The position numbers and the translations under genes were made by a program. From Limivicinus sp963617275 (GTDB taxonomy: Bacteria; Bacillota; Clostridia; Oscillospirales; Oscillospiraceae), in contig CAVENX010000045.1 of NCBI GenBank assembly GCA_963617275.1, positions 1-6,210 of the forward strand: a DNA stretch of 6,210 nt, in the 5' to 3' direction. A model generated the notes under the pieces. It was not told the DNA's origin. It saw only the letters and a list, made by a program, of their open reading frames with translations, and ran no database searches. Below, in pieces: positions 1 to 6,084 of the stretch; the stretch's first letter is position 1; each line of letters starts with the position of its first letter.

Positions 1-8
1 CAAATCTA

Positions 9-50
9 TTTTTTGCCTGCGGGCAAAAAACTCTGCGAGGCTTTTTTGAC
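9..50 (-). terminator. Possible terminator: A/T-flanked overlapping hairpins downstream of HIT gene
   Basis: Two overlapping hairpins share the A-run at 25-30. TTTTTTGCC (9-17) pairs perfectly with GGCAAAAAA (22-30) around a 4-nt loop. The same A-run can instead pair with the T-run at 42-47, closing over a CTC/GAG mini-stem (31-33 with 37-39). Read on the minus strand, the second fold gives A-run, small stem, then six U residues, resembling a weak intrinsic terminator that could act in both directions. The GC core is only 3 bp with a 2-nt bulge, so terminator function is inferred mainly from its place just past the last gene of the unit. Confidence 0.4.
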
Positions 51-57
51 AGTCTCC

Positions 58-92
58 ACAATGCCGCAGGGGAACTACACCTGCGGCATTGT
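58..92. repeat. Perfect 13-bp inverted repeat downstream of HIT gene
   Basis: ACAATGCCGCAGG (58-70) is the exact reverse complement of CCTGCGGCATTGT (80-92), with a 9-nt loop. It lies 10 bp past the HIT stop codon. It would make a very stable RNA hairpin, but neither strand shows a proper U-tract after it: the minus strand continues GGAGACTGTC and the plus strand ATTTAAAT. It may protect or define the 3' end of the alaS-HIT mRNA, work with the A/T hairpins at 9-50, or be one copy of a dispersed intergenic palindrome. Confidence 0.75.
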
Positions 93-102
93 ATTTAAAT
101 CA

Positions 103-444
103 TTATATCATCTTTTCGCCCATTTTCACACCGCCGAGGATGTGGAAATGCAGATGCTTGACGGTCTGCCCGGCATCGTCGCCGCAGTTGCATATAACGC
201 GGTAACCGTTATCAAGTCCTTCCGCCTTTGCTATCTTCGCAATGGCCTCATATGCCTTGGCGGCATAAACGGAGTTGCTCTCGTCAATATCTGCGGTACA
301 GGCAATGTGCCGTTTCGGGACAACGAGCACATGAACCGGAGTCTGGGGATTTATGTCGCGGAAAGCATAAACGTACTCATCCTCATACACCTTTGTACTC
401 GGGATATCACCGTCGATTATCTTGCAGAAAATGCACTCAGCCAT
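103..444 (-). CDS. HIT (histidine triad) family nucleotide hydrolase/transferase
   Basis: This 113-residue protein is a HINT-like member of the HIT superfamily. Such soluble enzymes hydrolyse adenosine 5'-phosphoramidates or acyl-adenylates, releasing AMP. The family signature HxHxH is plain at H97-L-H99-F-H101, followed by ILGG; the middle histidine is the usual nucleophile. Other family marks are CIFC (C4, C7) at the N-terminus, which with H46 and H97 matches the zinc site of many bacterial HIT proteins, then DINPQTPVHVLVVPKRH (30-46) and NCGDDAGQ (86-93). Length is typical. The start is fixed by an AAAGGAG ribosome site. The gene begins 28 bp after the alaS stop with no promoter or terminator between them, so it should be co-transcribed with alaS under the T-box. 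Family assignment is firm; the physiological substrate is unknown. Confidence 0.96.
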   Translation of the reverse strand: MAECIFCKIIDGDIPSTKVYEDEYVYAFRDINPQTPVHVLVVPKRHIACTADIDESNSVYAAKAYEAIAKIAKAEGLDNGYRVICNCGDDAGQTVKHLHFHILGGVKMGEKMI

Positions 445-450
445 GATTTT

Positions 451-457
451 CTCCTTT
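451..457 (-). promoter_or_regulatory. Ribosome binding site of HIT gene
   Basis: The minus strand reads AAAGGAG, six bases before the ATG at 444. It lies in the 28-bp alaS-HIT gap and supports independent initiation rather than overlap coupling. Confidence 0.85.
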
Positions 458-472
458 CATCCGATAAACAGT

Positions 473-3115
473 TCAGTCTTTTGCGTGCTCAAGGACATAT
501 TCGTCCACTGTGGCAAGGGCATTGTCCAGCTTCACAAGCTCCTTGCAGCCGCCCATTGCCGATTCCGGCTTGCCGCCGCCGCTTCCGCCGCACTGCGCGG
601 AAACGTACTTGATAAGCTCGCCCGCTTTTATGCCGCGCGCAACGGCGTTCTTGCAGCATACGGCCAGCATGGACGCCTTTTCCCCGTCAACGAGGGAAAG
701 CACAGCCACGACATTGTCATACTTATCGCGTATCCTGTCGCCCATCCTGCGAAGCCCCGCAACGTCTGAGGCGCAGTTCGTCAGCGTAACGATCTTAAGC
801 CCCTTGACGTCCTTTGCGCTGAGCATCAGGTTTTCCGTCTGTCCGGCCATAAGCTTGTCCTTTGCCTGAGTAAGCGCCTGTCTGAGGCTGTGCATCTCTT
901 CGACAAAGCCGTCGATTTTGCCGATAAGCTCCTTGGGTCTTGTCTTGAGACGCTCTGCCGCACCCTCGACCATTCTGCTGATATTTTCATAATATCTGAT
1001 TGCTGCAAGGCCGGTATATGCCTCGATGCGGCGGACGCCGGAAGCAACGGAACCCTCGGAGACAATGACGGCGGTGCCGATTTTGGCGGTATTGTCAAGA
1101 TGCGTACCGCCGCAGAATTCGACGGACTTATCGCCCATCTTCACAACGCGTACAACATCGCCGTACTTTTCGCCGAACAGAGCCGTCGCGCCCATCTTTT
1201 TAGCTTCCTCGATCGGCAGCACCAGCGTTTCGATATCGTCCCCGTCAAGGATCATGTTGTCAAGCACAGACCTGACCTTGCCGAGCTCTTCGCCGGTAAG
1301 AGCGGAGAAGTGCGTAAAGTCAAATCTCAGGTGATCGGGCTCAACAAGGGAGCCTGCCTGATGCACATGATCGCCCAGCACTTTTACGAGAGCCGCCTGA
1401 AGAAGGTGTGTTGCGCTGTGTGCGCGGCGGATGGCTTTGCGGCGCTCGGTATCAATGGATACGGTGACGGTATCGCCCAGCTTCAGTTCGCCGGAGGTGA
1501 GCACACCATAGTGCATATACTTTCCGCCCTTGTTTTTCTGGACATTGTTTACCGTGAACACGGCACCGCCGCTGATAAGCGTACCGTGATCGGCGACCTG
1601 TCCGCCCATTTCGGCGTACATGGTGGTCTTATCAAGAACGATTATGGCTTCCTTGCCTTCGCCCAGAGTTCCGGCAAACTCGCCGTCCTCAACGATTGCA
1701 AGTATCTTGCCTTCGGTGACGTCCCTGTCATAGCCCTCGAACACGGTCTCAGGCATCTCTTTGCCGAAATCAATGCCTGCCCAGCCGAGATCGCCAAGCG
1801 CCTTTCTCGCTTCACGCGCACGGATACGCTGCTCCTCCATAAGCGCTTTGAAAGCCGCTTCGTCAACACCCATGCCCTCATCCTCACACATCTCTATCGT
1901 GAGGTCAATGGGGAAGCCGTAGGTATCATAGAGCTTGAAAGCGTCCGTGCCGGAGAAAACGGTTTCGTTCTTTGCCTTGTGTTCGGCAAGCAGCTCCTTG
2001 AATATTTCCATACCGGAGTCTATCGTCTTGGCAAAGTTTTCCTCCTCGCTTCTGACAACGCGGGTAATATAGCTCTGCTTTTCACGAAGCTCAGGATACT
2101 GGCACTCGTTTTCGTGGATAACAGTGTCGATCACATTGTAAAGGAACGGCTCATTCACGCCCAGGAGCTTTCCGTGGCGTGCGGCACGGCGGAGAAGGCG
2201 GCGCAGAACATAGCCGCGTCCCTCGTTTGAGGGGAGAACGCCATCGCAGATCATAAATGTCGAAGCGCGGATATGGTCGGTTATAACGCGCAGTGACACG
2301 TCCATCTTATGTGACTTGCCGTAATATGCGCCTGTAAGCTCACTGACCTTATTGGTTATATTCATAACGGTATCGACGTCAAAGAGAGAATCGACTCCCT
2401 GGCATACGACCGCCAGACGCTCAAGCCCCATGCCGGTATCGATATTCTTCTGTGCAAGCTCGGTATAATTATTGTGGCCGTCATTGTCAAACTGTGAAAA
2501 GACGTTGTTCCAGACTTCCATATAGCGGTCGCAGTCACAGCCTACGGTGCAGTCCGGCTTGCCGCAGCCGTATTCCTCGCCGCGGTCATAGTATATCTCG
2601 GAGCACGGGCCGCAGGGGCCTGCGCCGTGTTCCCAGAAGTTGTCCTCCTTGCCGAAACGGAAAATGCGTTCAGCCGGGATACCTATTTCTTCGTTCCATA
2701 TCTTGAAGGCCTCGTCGTCGTCCACATAGATCGACGGATAGAGACGGTCGGGATCAATGCCGACCCACTCGGGAGAGGTGAGAAATTCCCAGCTCCATGC
2801 AATAGCCTCGTGTTTAAAATAATCGCCGAACGAGAAATTGCCGAGCATTTCAAAATAAGTGCCGTGACGGGCGGTTTTGCCGATATTCTCGATATCGCCA
2901 GTGCGGATGCATTTCTGGCAGGTACACACGCGGCGGCGCGGCGGCTCCTGTTCACCTTTGAAATACGGCTTCATAGGCGCCATACCGGAGTTTATGAGAA
3001 GCAGGGACGCGTCATTCTGCGGTATCAAAGAAAAGCTGGGCAGGCGGAGATGACCTTTGCTTTCAAAAAAGCTCAGAAACATCTCACGAAGCTGATTAAG
3101 ACCGAATTTTTCCAT
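473..3115 (-). CDS. alaS: Alanyl-tRNA synthetase (AlaRS)
   Basis: This 880-residue cytoplasmic class II synthetase attaches alanine to tRNA-Ala and hydrolyses Ser/Gly mischarged on it. The catalytic domain occupies about 1-240: MAPMKPYF (45-52), the RTGDIENIGKTARHGTYFEM stretch (71-90) and the GMGLER motif 3 (228-233). The tRNA-recognition region follows to about 450, with EGRGYVLRRLLRRA (298-311). The editing domain carries the zinc/active-site elements HSATH (566-570) and CGGTH (668-672). The C-Ala/DHHA1 domain ends with a glycine-rich CGGSGGGKPESAMGG (842-856). Length fits the family (about 875). Cysteine clusters C64/C66/C69 and C184/C189/C193/C195 are typical of clostridial forms. An in-frame ATG 23 codons upstream (3184) is rejected because MEKFGLNQLREMF is the family N-terminus and has a GGAGG site. 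The gene is controlled by a T-box leader and followed by a HIT gene. Confidence 0.99.
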   Translation of the reverse strand: MEKFGLNQLREMFLSFFESKGHLRLPSFSLIPQNDASLLLINSGMAPMKPYFKGEQEPPRRRVCTCQKCIRTGDIENIGKTARHGTYFEMLGNFSFGDYFKHEAIAWSWEFLTSPEWVGIDPDRLYPSIYVDDDEAFKIWNEEIGIPAERIFRFGKEDNFWEHGAGPCGPCSEIYYDRGEEYGCGKPDCTVGCDCDRYMEVWNNVFSQFDNDGHNNYTELAQKNIDTGMGLERLAVVCQGVDSLFDVDTVMNITNKVSELTGAYYGKSHKMDVSLRVITDHIRASTFMICDGVLPSNEGRGYVLRRLLRRAARHGKLLGVNEPFLYNVIDTVIHENECQYPELREKQSYITRVVRSEEENFAKTIDSGMEIFKELLAEHKAKNETVFSGTDAFKLYDTYGFPIDLTIEMCEDEGMGVDEAAFKALMEEQRIRAREARKALGDLGWAGIDFGKEMPETVFEGYDRDVTEGKILAIVEDGEFAGTLGEGKEAIIVLDKTTMYAEMGGQVADHGTLISGGAVFTVNNVQKNKGGKYMHYGVLTSGELKLGDTVTVSIDTERRKAIRRAHSATHLLQAALVKVLGDHVHQAGSLVEPDHLRFDFTHFSALTGEELGKVRSVLDNMILDGDDIETLVLPIEEAKKMGATALFGEKYGDVVRVVKMGDKSVEFCGGTHLDNTAKIGTAVIVSEGSVASGVRRIEAYTGLAAIRYYENISRMVEGAAERLKTRPKELIGKIDGFVEEMHSLRQALTQAKDKLMAGQTENLMLSAKDVKGLKIVTLTNCASDVAGLRRMGDRIRDKYDNVVAVLSLVDGEKASMLAVCCKNAVARGIKAGELIKYVSAQCGGSGGGKPESAMGGCKELVKLDNALATVDEYVLEHAKD

Positions 3116-3120
3116 TTTAT

Positions 3121-3125
3121 CCTCC
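3121..3125 (-). promoter_or_regulatory. Ribosome binding site of alaS
   Basis: The minus strand reads GGAGG followed by five bases (ATAAA) and ATG at 3115. This decides the start: the upstream in-frame ATG at 3184 has no comparable site and would add 23 non-conserved residues. Confidence 0.92.
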
Positions 3126-3151
3126 AAAAATTTTATAAACAATTTCACTCT

Positions 3152-3200
3152 GTTTACTCCGCGGCGGCACCGCAGCACAAACAAATCGTCCGCCGTAAAC
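3152..3200 (-). promoter_or_regulatory. Long-range hairpin in alaS leader
   Basis: In the minus-strand RNA, GTTTAC (3195-3200) then GGCGG (3190-3194) can pair with CCGCC (3163-3167) and, after a 5-nt bulge, GTAAAC (3152-3157). This gives an 11-bp interrupted stem over a 22-nt loop. It lies between the T-box terminator and the alaS ribosome site, so it exists only in read-through transcripts. Its role is unknown; mRNA stability, RNase entry or translational tuning are possible. Confidence 0.5.
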
Positions 3201-3237
3201 GAGCAGCCGAGGTGCTGAGCACAGCGCGTCCGCCTTT

Positions 3238-3260
3238 ATAACAGAACTATGTCCCGTTAT
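3238..3260 (-). promoter_or_regulatory. Hairpin directly after T-box terminator
   Basis: The minus strand reads ATAACGGGA, CATAG, TTCTGTTAT: a 9-bp stem with two G-U pairs and a 5-nt loop. It begins at the base after the terminator T-run, so it forms only if RNA polymerase reads through. It could cap the 5' end of a processed read-through mRNA. It has no U-tract and is not itself a terminator. Confidence 0.5.
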
Positions 3261-3294
3261 AAAAAAATCCGCCCCCGGATATACAGGGGCGAAT
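3261..3294 (-). terminator. T-box intrinsic terminator of alaS leader
   Basis: The minus-strand RNA folds ATTCGCCCC against GGGGCGGAT (nine pairs, one G-U) with a 10-nt loop, running into seven consecutive U residues. The 5' arm CGCCCC is the same segment needed by the antiterminator, so the two structures exclude each other. No other terminator is seen downstream of U32, so this one probably also ends mltG-U32 read-through transcripts when tRNA-Ala is charged. Confidence 0.93.
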
Positions 3295-3483
3295 GTCAAT
3301 TCACGGTACCACCCTGATTTTCGCACAACGCGAAATCTCAAGCCGTCCTTAACGCGGACTTACGTATCGGTCATCCCGATCCGGCTCGGAAACGGCTGCC
3401 GGGACAAAGCGCAAAATCTCACACCGAACGATTTCTCTCTGGAGCGCCTGTTTTCCGACTATTTTCGTCATAGCCATTTAACT
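3284..3483 (-). promoter_or_regulatory. T-box riboswitch (tRNA-Ala sensing) controlling alaS and HIT
   Basis: This leader binds uncharged tRNA-Ala and then lets transcription continue. The T-box core AGGGTGGTACCGTGA lies at 3301-3315. Its TGGT (3308-3311) complements the tRNA end ACCA, which fits tRNA-Ala with discriminator A. The antiterminator is textbook: CAGGG pairs with CCCTG, a 7-nt bulge TGGTACC follows, and GTGAAT pairs with ATTCGC around a TGAC loop. Stem III is GATTTCGC/GCGAAAATC (3316-3337). A CGTTA F-box-like element sits at 3350-3354 in a GTCC/GGAC hairpin. In Stem I an AG-bulge-like AGAGAG (3435-3440) and a distal-loop GGTG are visible. The helix TCGGAAAAC/GTTTCCGA (3450-3458 with 3386-3393) places GCC (3383-3385) as the likely alanine specifier, with GCA at 3397-3399 as alternative. 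T-box identity is nearly certain; the specifier and Stem I base are tentative. Confidence 0.95.
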
Positions 3484-3489
3484 TAAACG

Positions 3490-3517
3490 ATTTTACCACA
3501 AGAGGTACAATTGTCAA
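3490..3517 (-). promoter_or_regulatory. Vegetative promoter of T-box-alaS-HIT unit
   Basis: On the minus strand TTGACA (3512-3517) is a perfect -35 and TAAAAT (3490-3495) a near-perfect -10, separated by 16 bp. Transcription should start near 3483, just before Stem I of the T-box. The -35 box begins only 8 bp past the U32 stop codon, so the promoter fills the gap between the two units. Confidence 0.9.
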
Positions 3518-3525
3518 GATATTTC

Positions 3526-4734
3526 TCAGGTATTTCTGTACTTTCTTATAACCGAATATTTCGGTGCGCACACGGGAAGCGAGGTATGTATCTCCATCAT
3601 GGCGTGGCGCGTATCCTCTATCTCCTCGCCGTCGGCATTGAACATTTTATCAACGGTAAATTTCACGGGCTTTTCGCCTGGAATTAGCAGTTCAAGTTCA
3701 TCCCCGCGGTAGAATTTGTTGCGCTGCGAAAGCACCGCGCTGCCATCGGCACCGCATTCCTCCACCACTGCCGCGACGTCGGTCAGCGAATAGTAGCTCG
3801 TCGCCTCATAATGCTGCCCGGGAGCGCCGTAATAAAAGCCAGTCGTATACGGGCGGTGGCTGAGCTTTTCCGTTTCCTCTATCCAGATCCTGTCCAGCGG
3901 TTTTCCGGCAATTGCTGCGTCTATCGCATGGCGGTAGGCATTTGTGACAACCGCCGTATAATAAGCGGATTTCATGCGTCCCTCTATCTTGAAGCTTGTA
4001 ACCCCCGCGTCAATAAGCTCGGGAATGTGCTCGATCATGCACATGTCGCGGGAGTTAAGGATATATGTCCCGCCGTCTTCGGTTATCTCAAAATATTCGC
4101 CCGGCCGTGTCTCCTCCACCAGATGATACTTCCAGCGGCATGGCTGGGCGCATTGTCCGCGGTTGGCGTCTCTGCCGGTAAGGTAGTTTGACAGAAGACA
4201 GCGCCCCGAAAAGGAAACGCACATTGCCCCGTGTACAAACGCCTCTATTCTAAGCTCCTCCGGCGTATTCGCACGGATCTTACGTATATCCTCAAGCGGC
4301 GTTTCACGTGCAAGCACAACGGTGTCCGCGCCGAGGGCATACAGGGCGTTGGCCGCGGCGCTGTTGATAACGCCAAGCTGCGTACTGACGTGCTTTTTCA
4401 CATCGGGCGCATACTTCTTCGCCAGCTCCAGCACGCCGAGATCGGCTATTATAAGCGCGTCAACTCCCGCCGCCTGCAGGGCTTCAAGATATTCCGGCAG
4501 TCCGGCAAGCTCGTTTTCCCGTGGGAGGGTGTTGCACGTGACATACACTCTCACACCCTTTTTGTGCGCCATTTCAACGGCTTTTACAAGCTGCTCACCG
4601 GAGAAATTGCCGGCGGATGCCCTCATGCCGTAGCGCTGTCCCGCAAGATACACCGCGTCCGCGCCATAGTGCAGCGCCATTATAAGCCTTTCCATATCCC
4701 CCGCCGGGGAAAGAAGTTCAAGTTTACTGTCCAT
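3526..4734 (-). CDS. U32-family 'peptidase', probable RNA (tRNA U34) hydroxylase
   Basis: This 402-residue cytoplasmic protein begins MDSKLELLSPAGD, the usual U32 N-terminus. The PROSITE-type U32 signature E-x-F-x2-G-[SA]-x-C-x4-G-x-C-x-L-S matches exactly at 164-182. C172, C179, C195 and C199 form the conserved cysteine set linked to iron-sulfur binding in the RNA-hydroxylase members. NSRDMCMIEHIPEL (227-240) and FKIEGRMKS (248-256) are further family blocks, and about 320-393 is the C-terminal barrel. Although named peptidases, characterised bacterial relatives (TrhP, RlhA) hydroxylate RNA; length is closest to the tRNA-acting type. The ATG overlaps the mltG stop by 11 bp and has no clear ribosome site, suggesting coupling. 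An in-frame ATG at 4965 lies deep inside mltG and is rejected. Only one U32 gene is present, unlike the Bacillus pair yrrN/yrrO. Family is firm; substrate is inferred. Confidence 0.95.
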   Translation of the reverse strand: MDSKLELLSPAGDMERLIMALHYGADAVYLAGQRYGMRASAGNFSGEQLVKAVEMAHKKGVRVYVTCNTLPRENELAGLPEYLEALQAAGVDALIIADLGVLELAKKYAPDVKKHVSTQLGVINSAAANALYALGADTVVLARETPLEDIRKIRANTPEELRIEAFVHGAMCVSFSGRCLLSNYLTGRDANRGQCAQPCRWKYHLVEETRPGEYFEITEDGGTYILNSRDMCMIEHIPELIDAGVTSFKIEGRMKSAYYTAVVTNAYRHAIDAAIAGKPLDRIWIEETEKLSHRPYTTGFYYGAPGQHYEATSYYSLTDVAAVVEECGADGSAVLSQRNKFYRGDELELLIPGEKPVKFTVDKMFNADGEEIEDTRHAMMEIHTSLPVCAPKYSVIRKYRNT

Positions 4735-6007
4735 AGCTCTGTGTCGCAACAAAGGCGTTGAATTCGTTGGAATGGGTAAAGAATCTGTGTATACCCGACG
4801 CCTCGTCAAGCGCGTAATAATAATAATTCGTCTGTTCGGGATTGAGCACCGCGTAAATGGACGCAAGCCCGGGGTTTGCAATGGGAGTGGGCGGAAGCCC
4901 CTGATAAAGCCTTGTATTATACGGGCTGTCCTCCTCAAGCATTGCGCCGGTCGGCGCGCCCTCATGATCGGGATGGATATAGAGGATGGACGCGTCTATA
5001 CCGAGAGGCATATGGGCGGCAAGTCTGTTATAAATGACGGAGGCTATAGTCCTGCGCTCGTCGTCGTTTGCCGCTTCCTTTTCGATAAGAGAGGCCATAT
5101 TGACAACGGTCCTGATATCAAGCCCCATATTTTTGAGCGCCTTCTGCAAATCTGCGGTCTGCTTGTAATAGAAAGTCTCGAGGAACTTGTTTATGGCGCT
5201 CGACGCCTGCATACCGACATAAAATTCATAGGTATCCGGGAAGAGAAAGCCTTCAAGTCTCGTCGGGTCTCCGAGAGGCAGTCCTTCAAGGAAATTATAG
5301 TTGTAATTATGGTTCGCGGCGGCATCCATTAGCTCATCATAACTGCACACGCCGTTTTCCTCAAGGCGGAGGAATATCTGGTGCATTGTGAAGCCCTCTG
5401 GGATAGTGACCTTTATGGTCTTTGTCGCGCCGGAGCCTGCCTGCATATTCTTGACCAATGCGCGGTAGTCAAAGCTCGATTGCAGCTCATACTCGCCGGG
5501 GTCTACTTTTCTGTCGGCATTGGATATTTTACAGTAAAGCCTGAAAAGCCACTTATACTCAATAAGCCCCGCTTCCTTCAGCTCCTGCGCCACATAGTCG
5601 ATATCCGCATGAGTCACCCTCACTGTGCCGACCTTTTTGCCGTTTTCATCATATTTGTCAACCGTTTCAGAATCGAAAATGCTCATAGGCAGTGAAACGG
5701 TCGCGGTAAAGCTGTCCTTATTAAGAGCAAGCATATCGCTTGCCGCCATCCACGCAAGGCAGGCAAGAATGATGCTCAGGCACATTATGAAGACAAAATA
5801 CATAAGCCCGCCGAGGCAGCCCGAACGGTATTCATGGCTCTGTCTGACGGGGCGGAAATCCCTTTCGGTGGCCTCGTCGCCCGTATAGTTGCGCACGGCG
5901 TTTCCGGTATCGTCTATAAACAGCCGTTTTCCGGTTTTGCTGCTGATCCTGCCGCTGTTTTCAGACATTTTTCTTGTTTCTCTGCTGTTTTCAAAATTTT
6001 CCTGCAT
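4724..6007 (-). CDS. mltG: Endolytic murein transglycosylase MltG (YceG-like)
   Basis: This 427-residue protein cleaves nascent glycan strands at the outer face of the membrane and is thought to set glycan length by acting as a terminase. Residues 1-62 are a charged cytoplasmic tail. One membrane segment spans about 64-89, giving a single-pass, N-inside topology. The YceG domain follows: VTIPEGFTMHQI (200-211, LysM-like part), LEGFLFPDTYEF (251-262), and the catalytic block MASLIEKEAANDDERR (304-319), where E309 corresponds to the essential glutamate of E. coli MltG. SPYNTRLYQGLPPTPIANPG (361-380) and HRFFTHSNEFNAF (407-419) complete the conserved core. It is longer than E. coli MltG (340) mainly because of the cytoplasmic tail, common in Firmicutes. 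The start has a GGAGG site six bases upstream. The stop overlaps the U32 start, so the two are co-expressed. Confidence 0.97.
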   Translation of the reverse strand: MQENFENSRETRKMSENSGRISSKTGKRLFIDDTGNAVRNYTGDEATERDFRPVRQSHEYRSGCLGGLMYFVFIMCLSIILACLAWMAASDMLALNKDSFTATVSLPMSIFDSETVDKYDENGKKVGTVRVTHADIDYVAQELKEAGLIEYKWLFRLYCKISNADRKVDPGEYELQSSFDYRALVKNMQAGSGATKTIKVTIPEGFTMHQIFLRLEENGVCSYDELMDAAANHNYNYNFLEGLPLGDPTRLEGFLFPDTYEFYVGMQASSAINKFLETFYYKQTADLQKALKNMGLDIRTVVNMASLIEKEAANDDERRTIASVIYNRLAAHMPLGIDASILYIHPDHEGAPTGAMLEEDSPYNTRLYQGLPPTPIANPGLASIYAVLNPEQTNYYYYALDEASGIHRFFTHSNEFNAFVATQSYGQ

Positions 6008-6013
6008 CGGTTA

Positions 6014-6018
6014 CCTCC
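6014..6018 (-). promoter_or_regulatory. Ribosome binding site of mltG
   Basis: The minus strand reads GGAGG, then TAACCG and the ATG at 6007. It fixes the mltG start over a second ATG at codon 14. Confidence 0.9.
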
Positions 6019-6084
6019 GGTATATCAGGGGCGGAACTTTCTCTCCCACTGTGTCATGTGAGGAAAAAGCGCATATTATGTCTT

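Noticed and set aside
13..612. Plus-strand open frame of 199 codons across the HIT gene
   Set aside because: It crosses the palindromes, antisense HIT, and the end of alaS, with no recognisable domain; a shadow frame.
890..2230. Plus-strand open frame of 446 codons inside alaS
   Set aside because: It is antisense to a clearly conserved AlaRS, shows no family motif, and has no ribosome site of note; long antisense frames are common opposite GC-balanced genes.
3131..3140. TTTATAAAA just upstream of the alaS ribosome site as a -10 box
   Set aside because: Transcription would start at or after the ribosome site and no -35 precedes it at the right spacing.
3116..3184. Upstream in-frame ATG adding 23 residues to AlaRS
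   Set aside because: The extension is not family-like, whereas MEKFGLNQLREMF is, and the GGAGG site serves the ATG at 3115.
3294..3299. TTGACA as a second -35 box for alaS
   Set aside because: It spans the loop and 3' arm of the antiterminator, and no -10 lies 16-18 bp downstream (that stretch is the GC-rich terminator arm).
3117..3341. Minus-strand 74-codon frame between T-box and alaS as a leader peptide
   Set aside because: It starts inside Stem III/the T-box core, whose bases are explained by RNA pairing, and lacks a ribosome site.
4735..4965. In-frame ATG extending U32 by 77 residues into mltG
   Set aside because: The extra segment is Arg/Pro-rich out-of-frame mltG sequence; MDSKLELLSPAGD is the normal family start.
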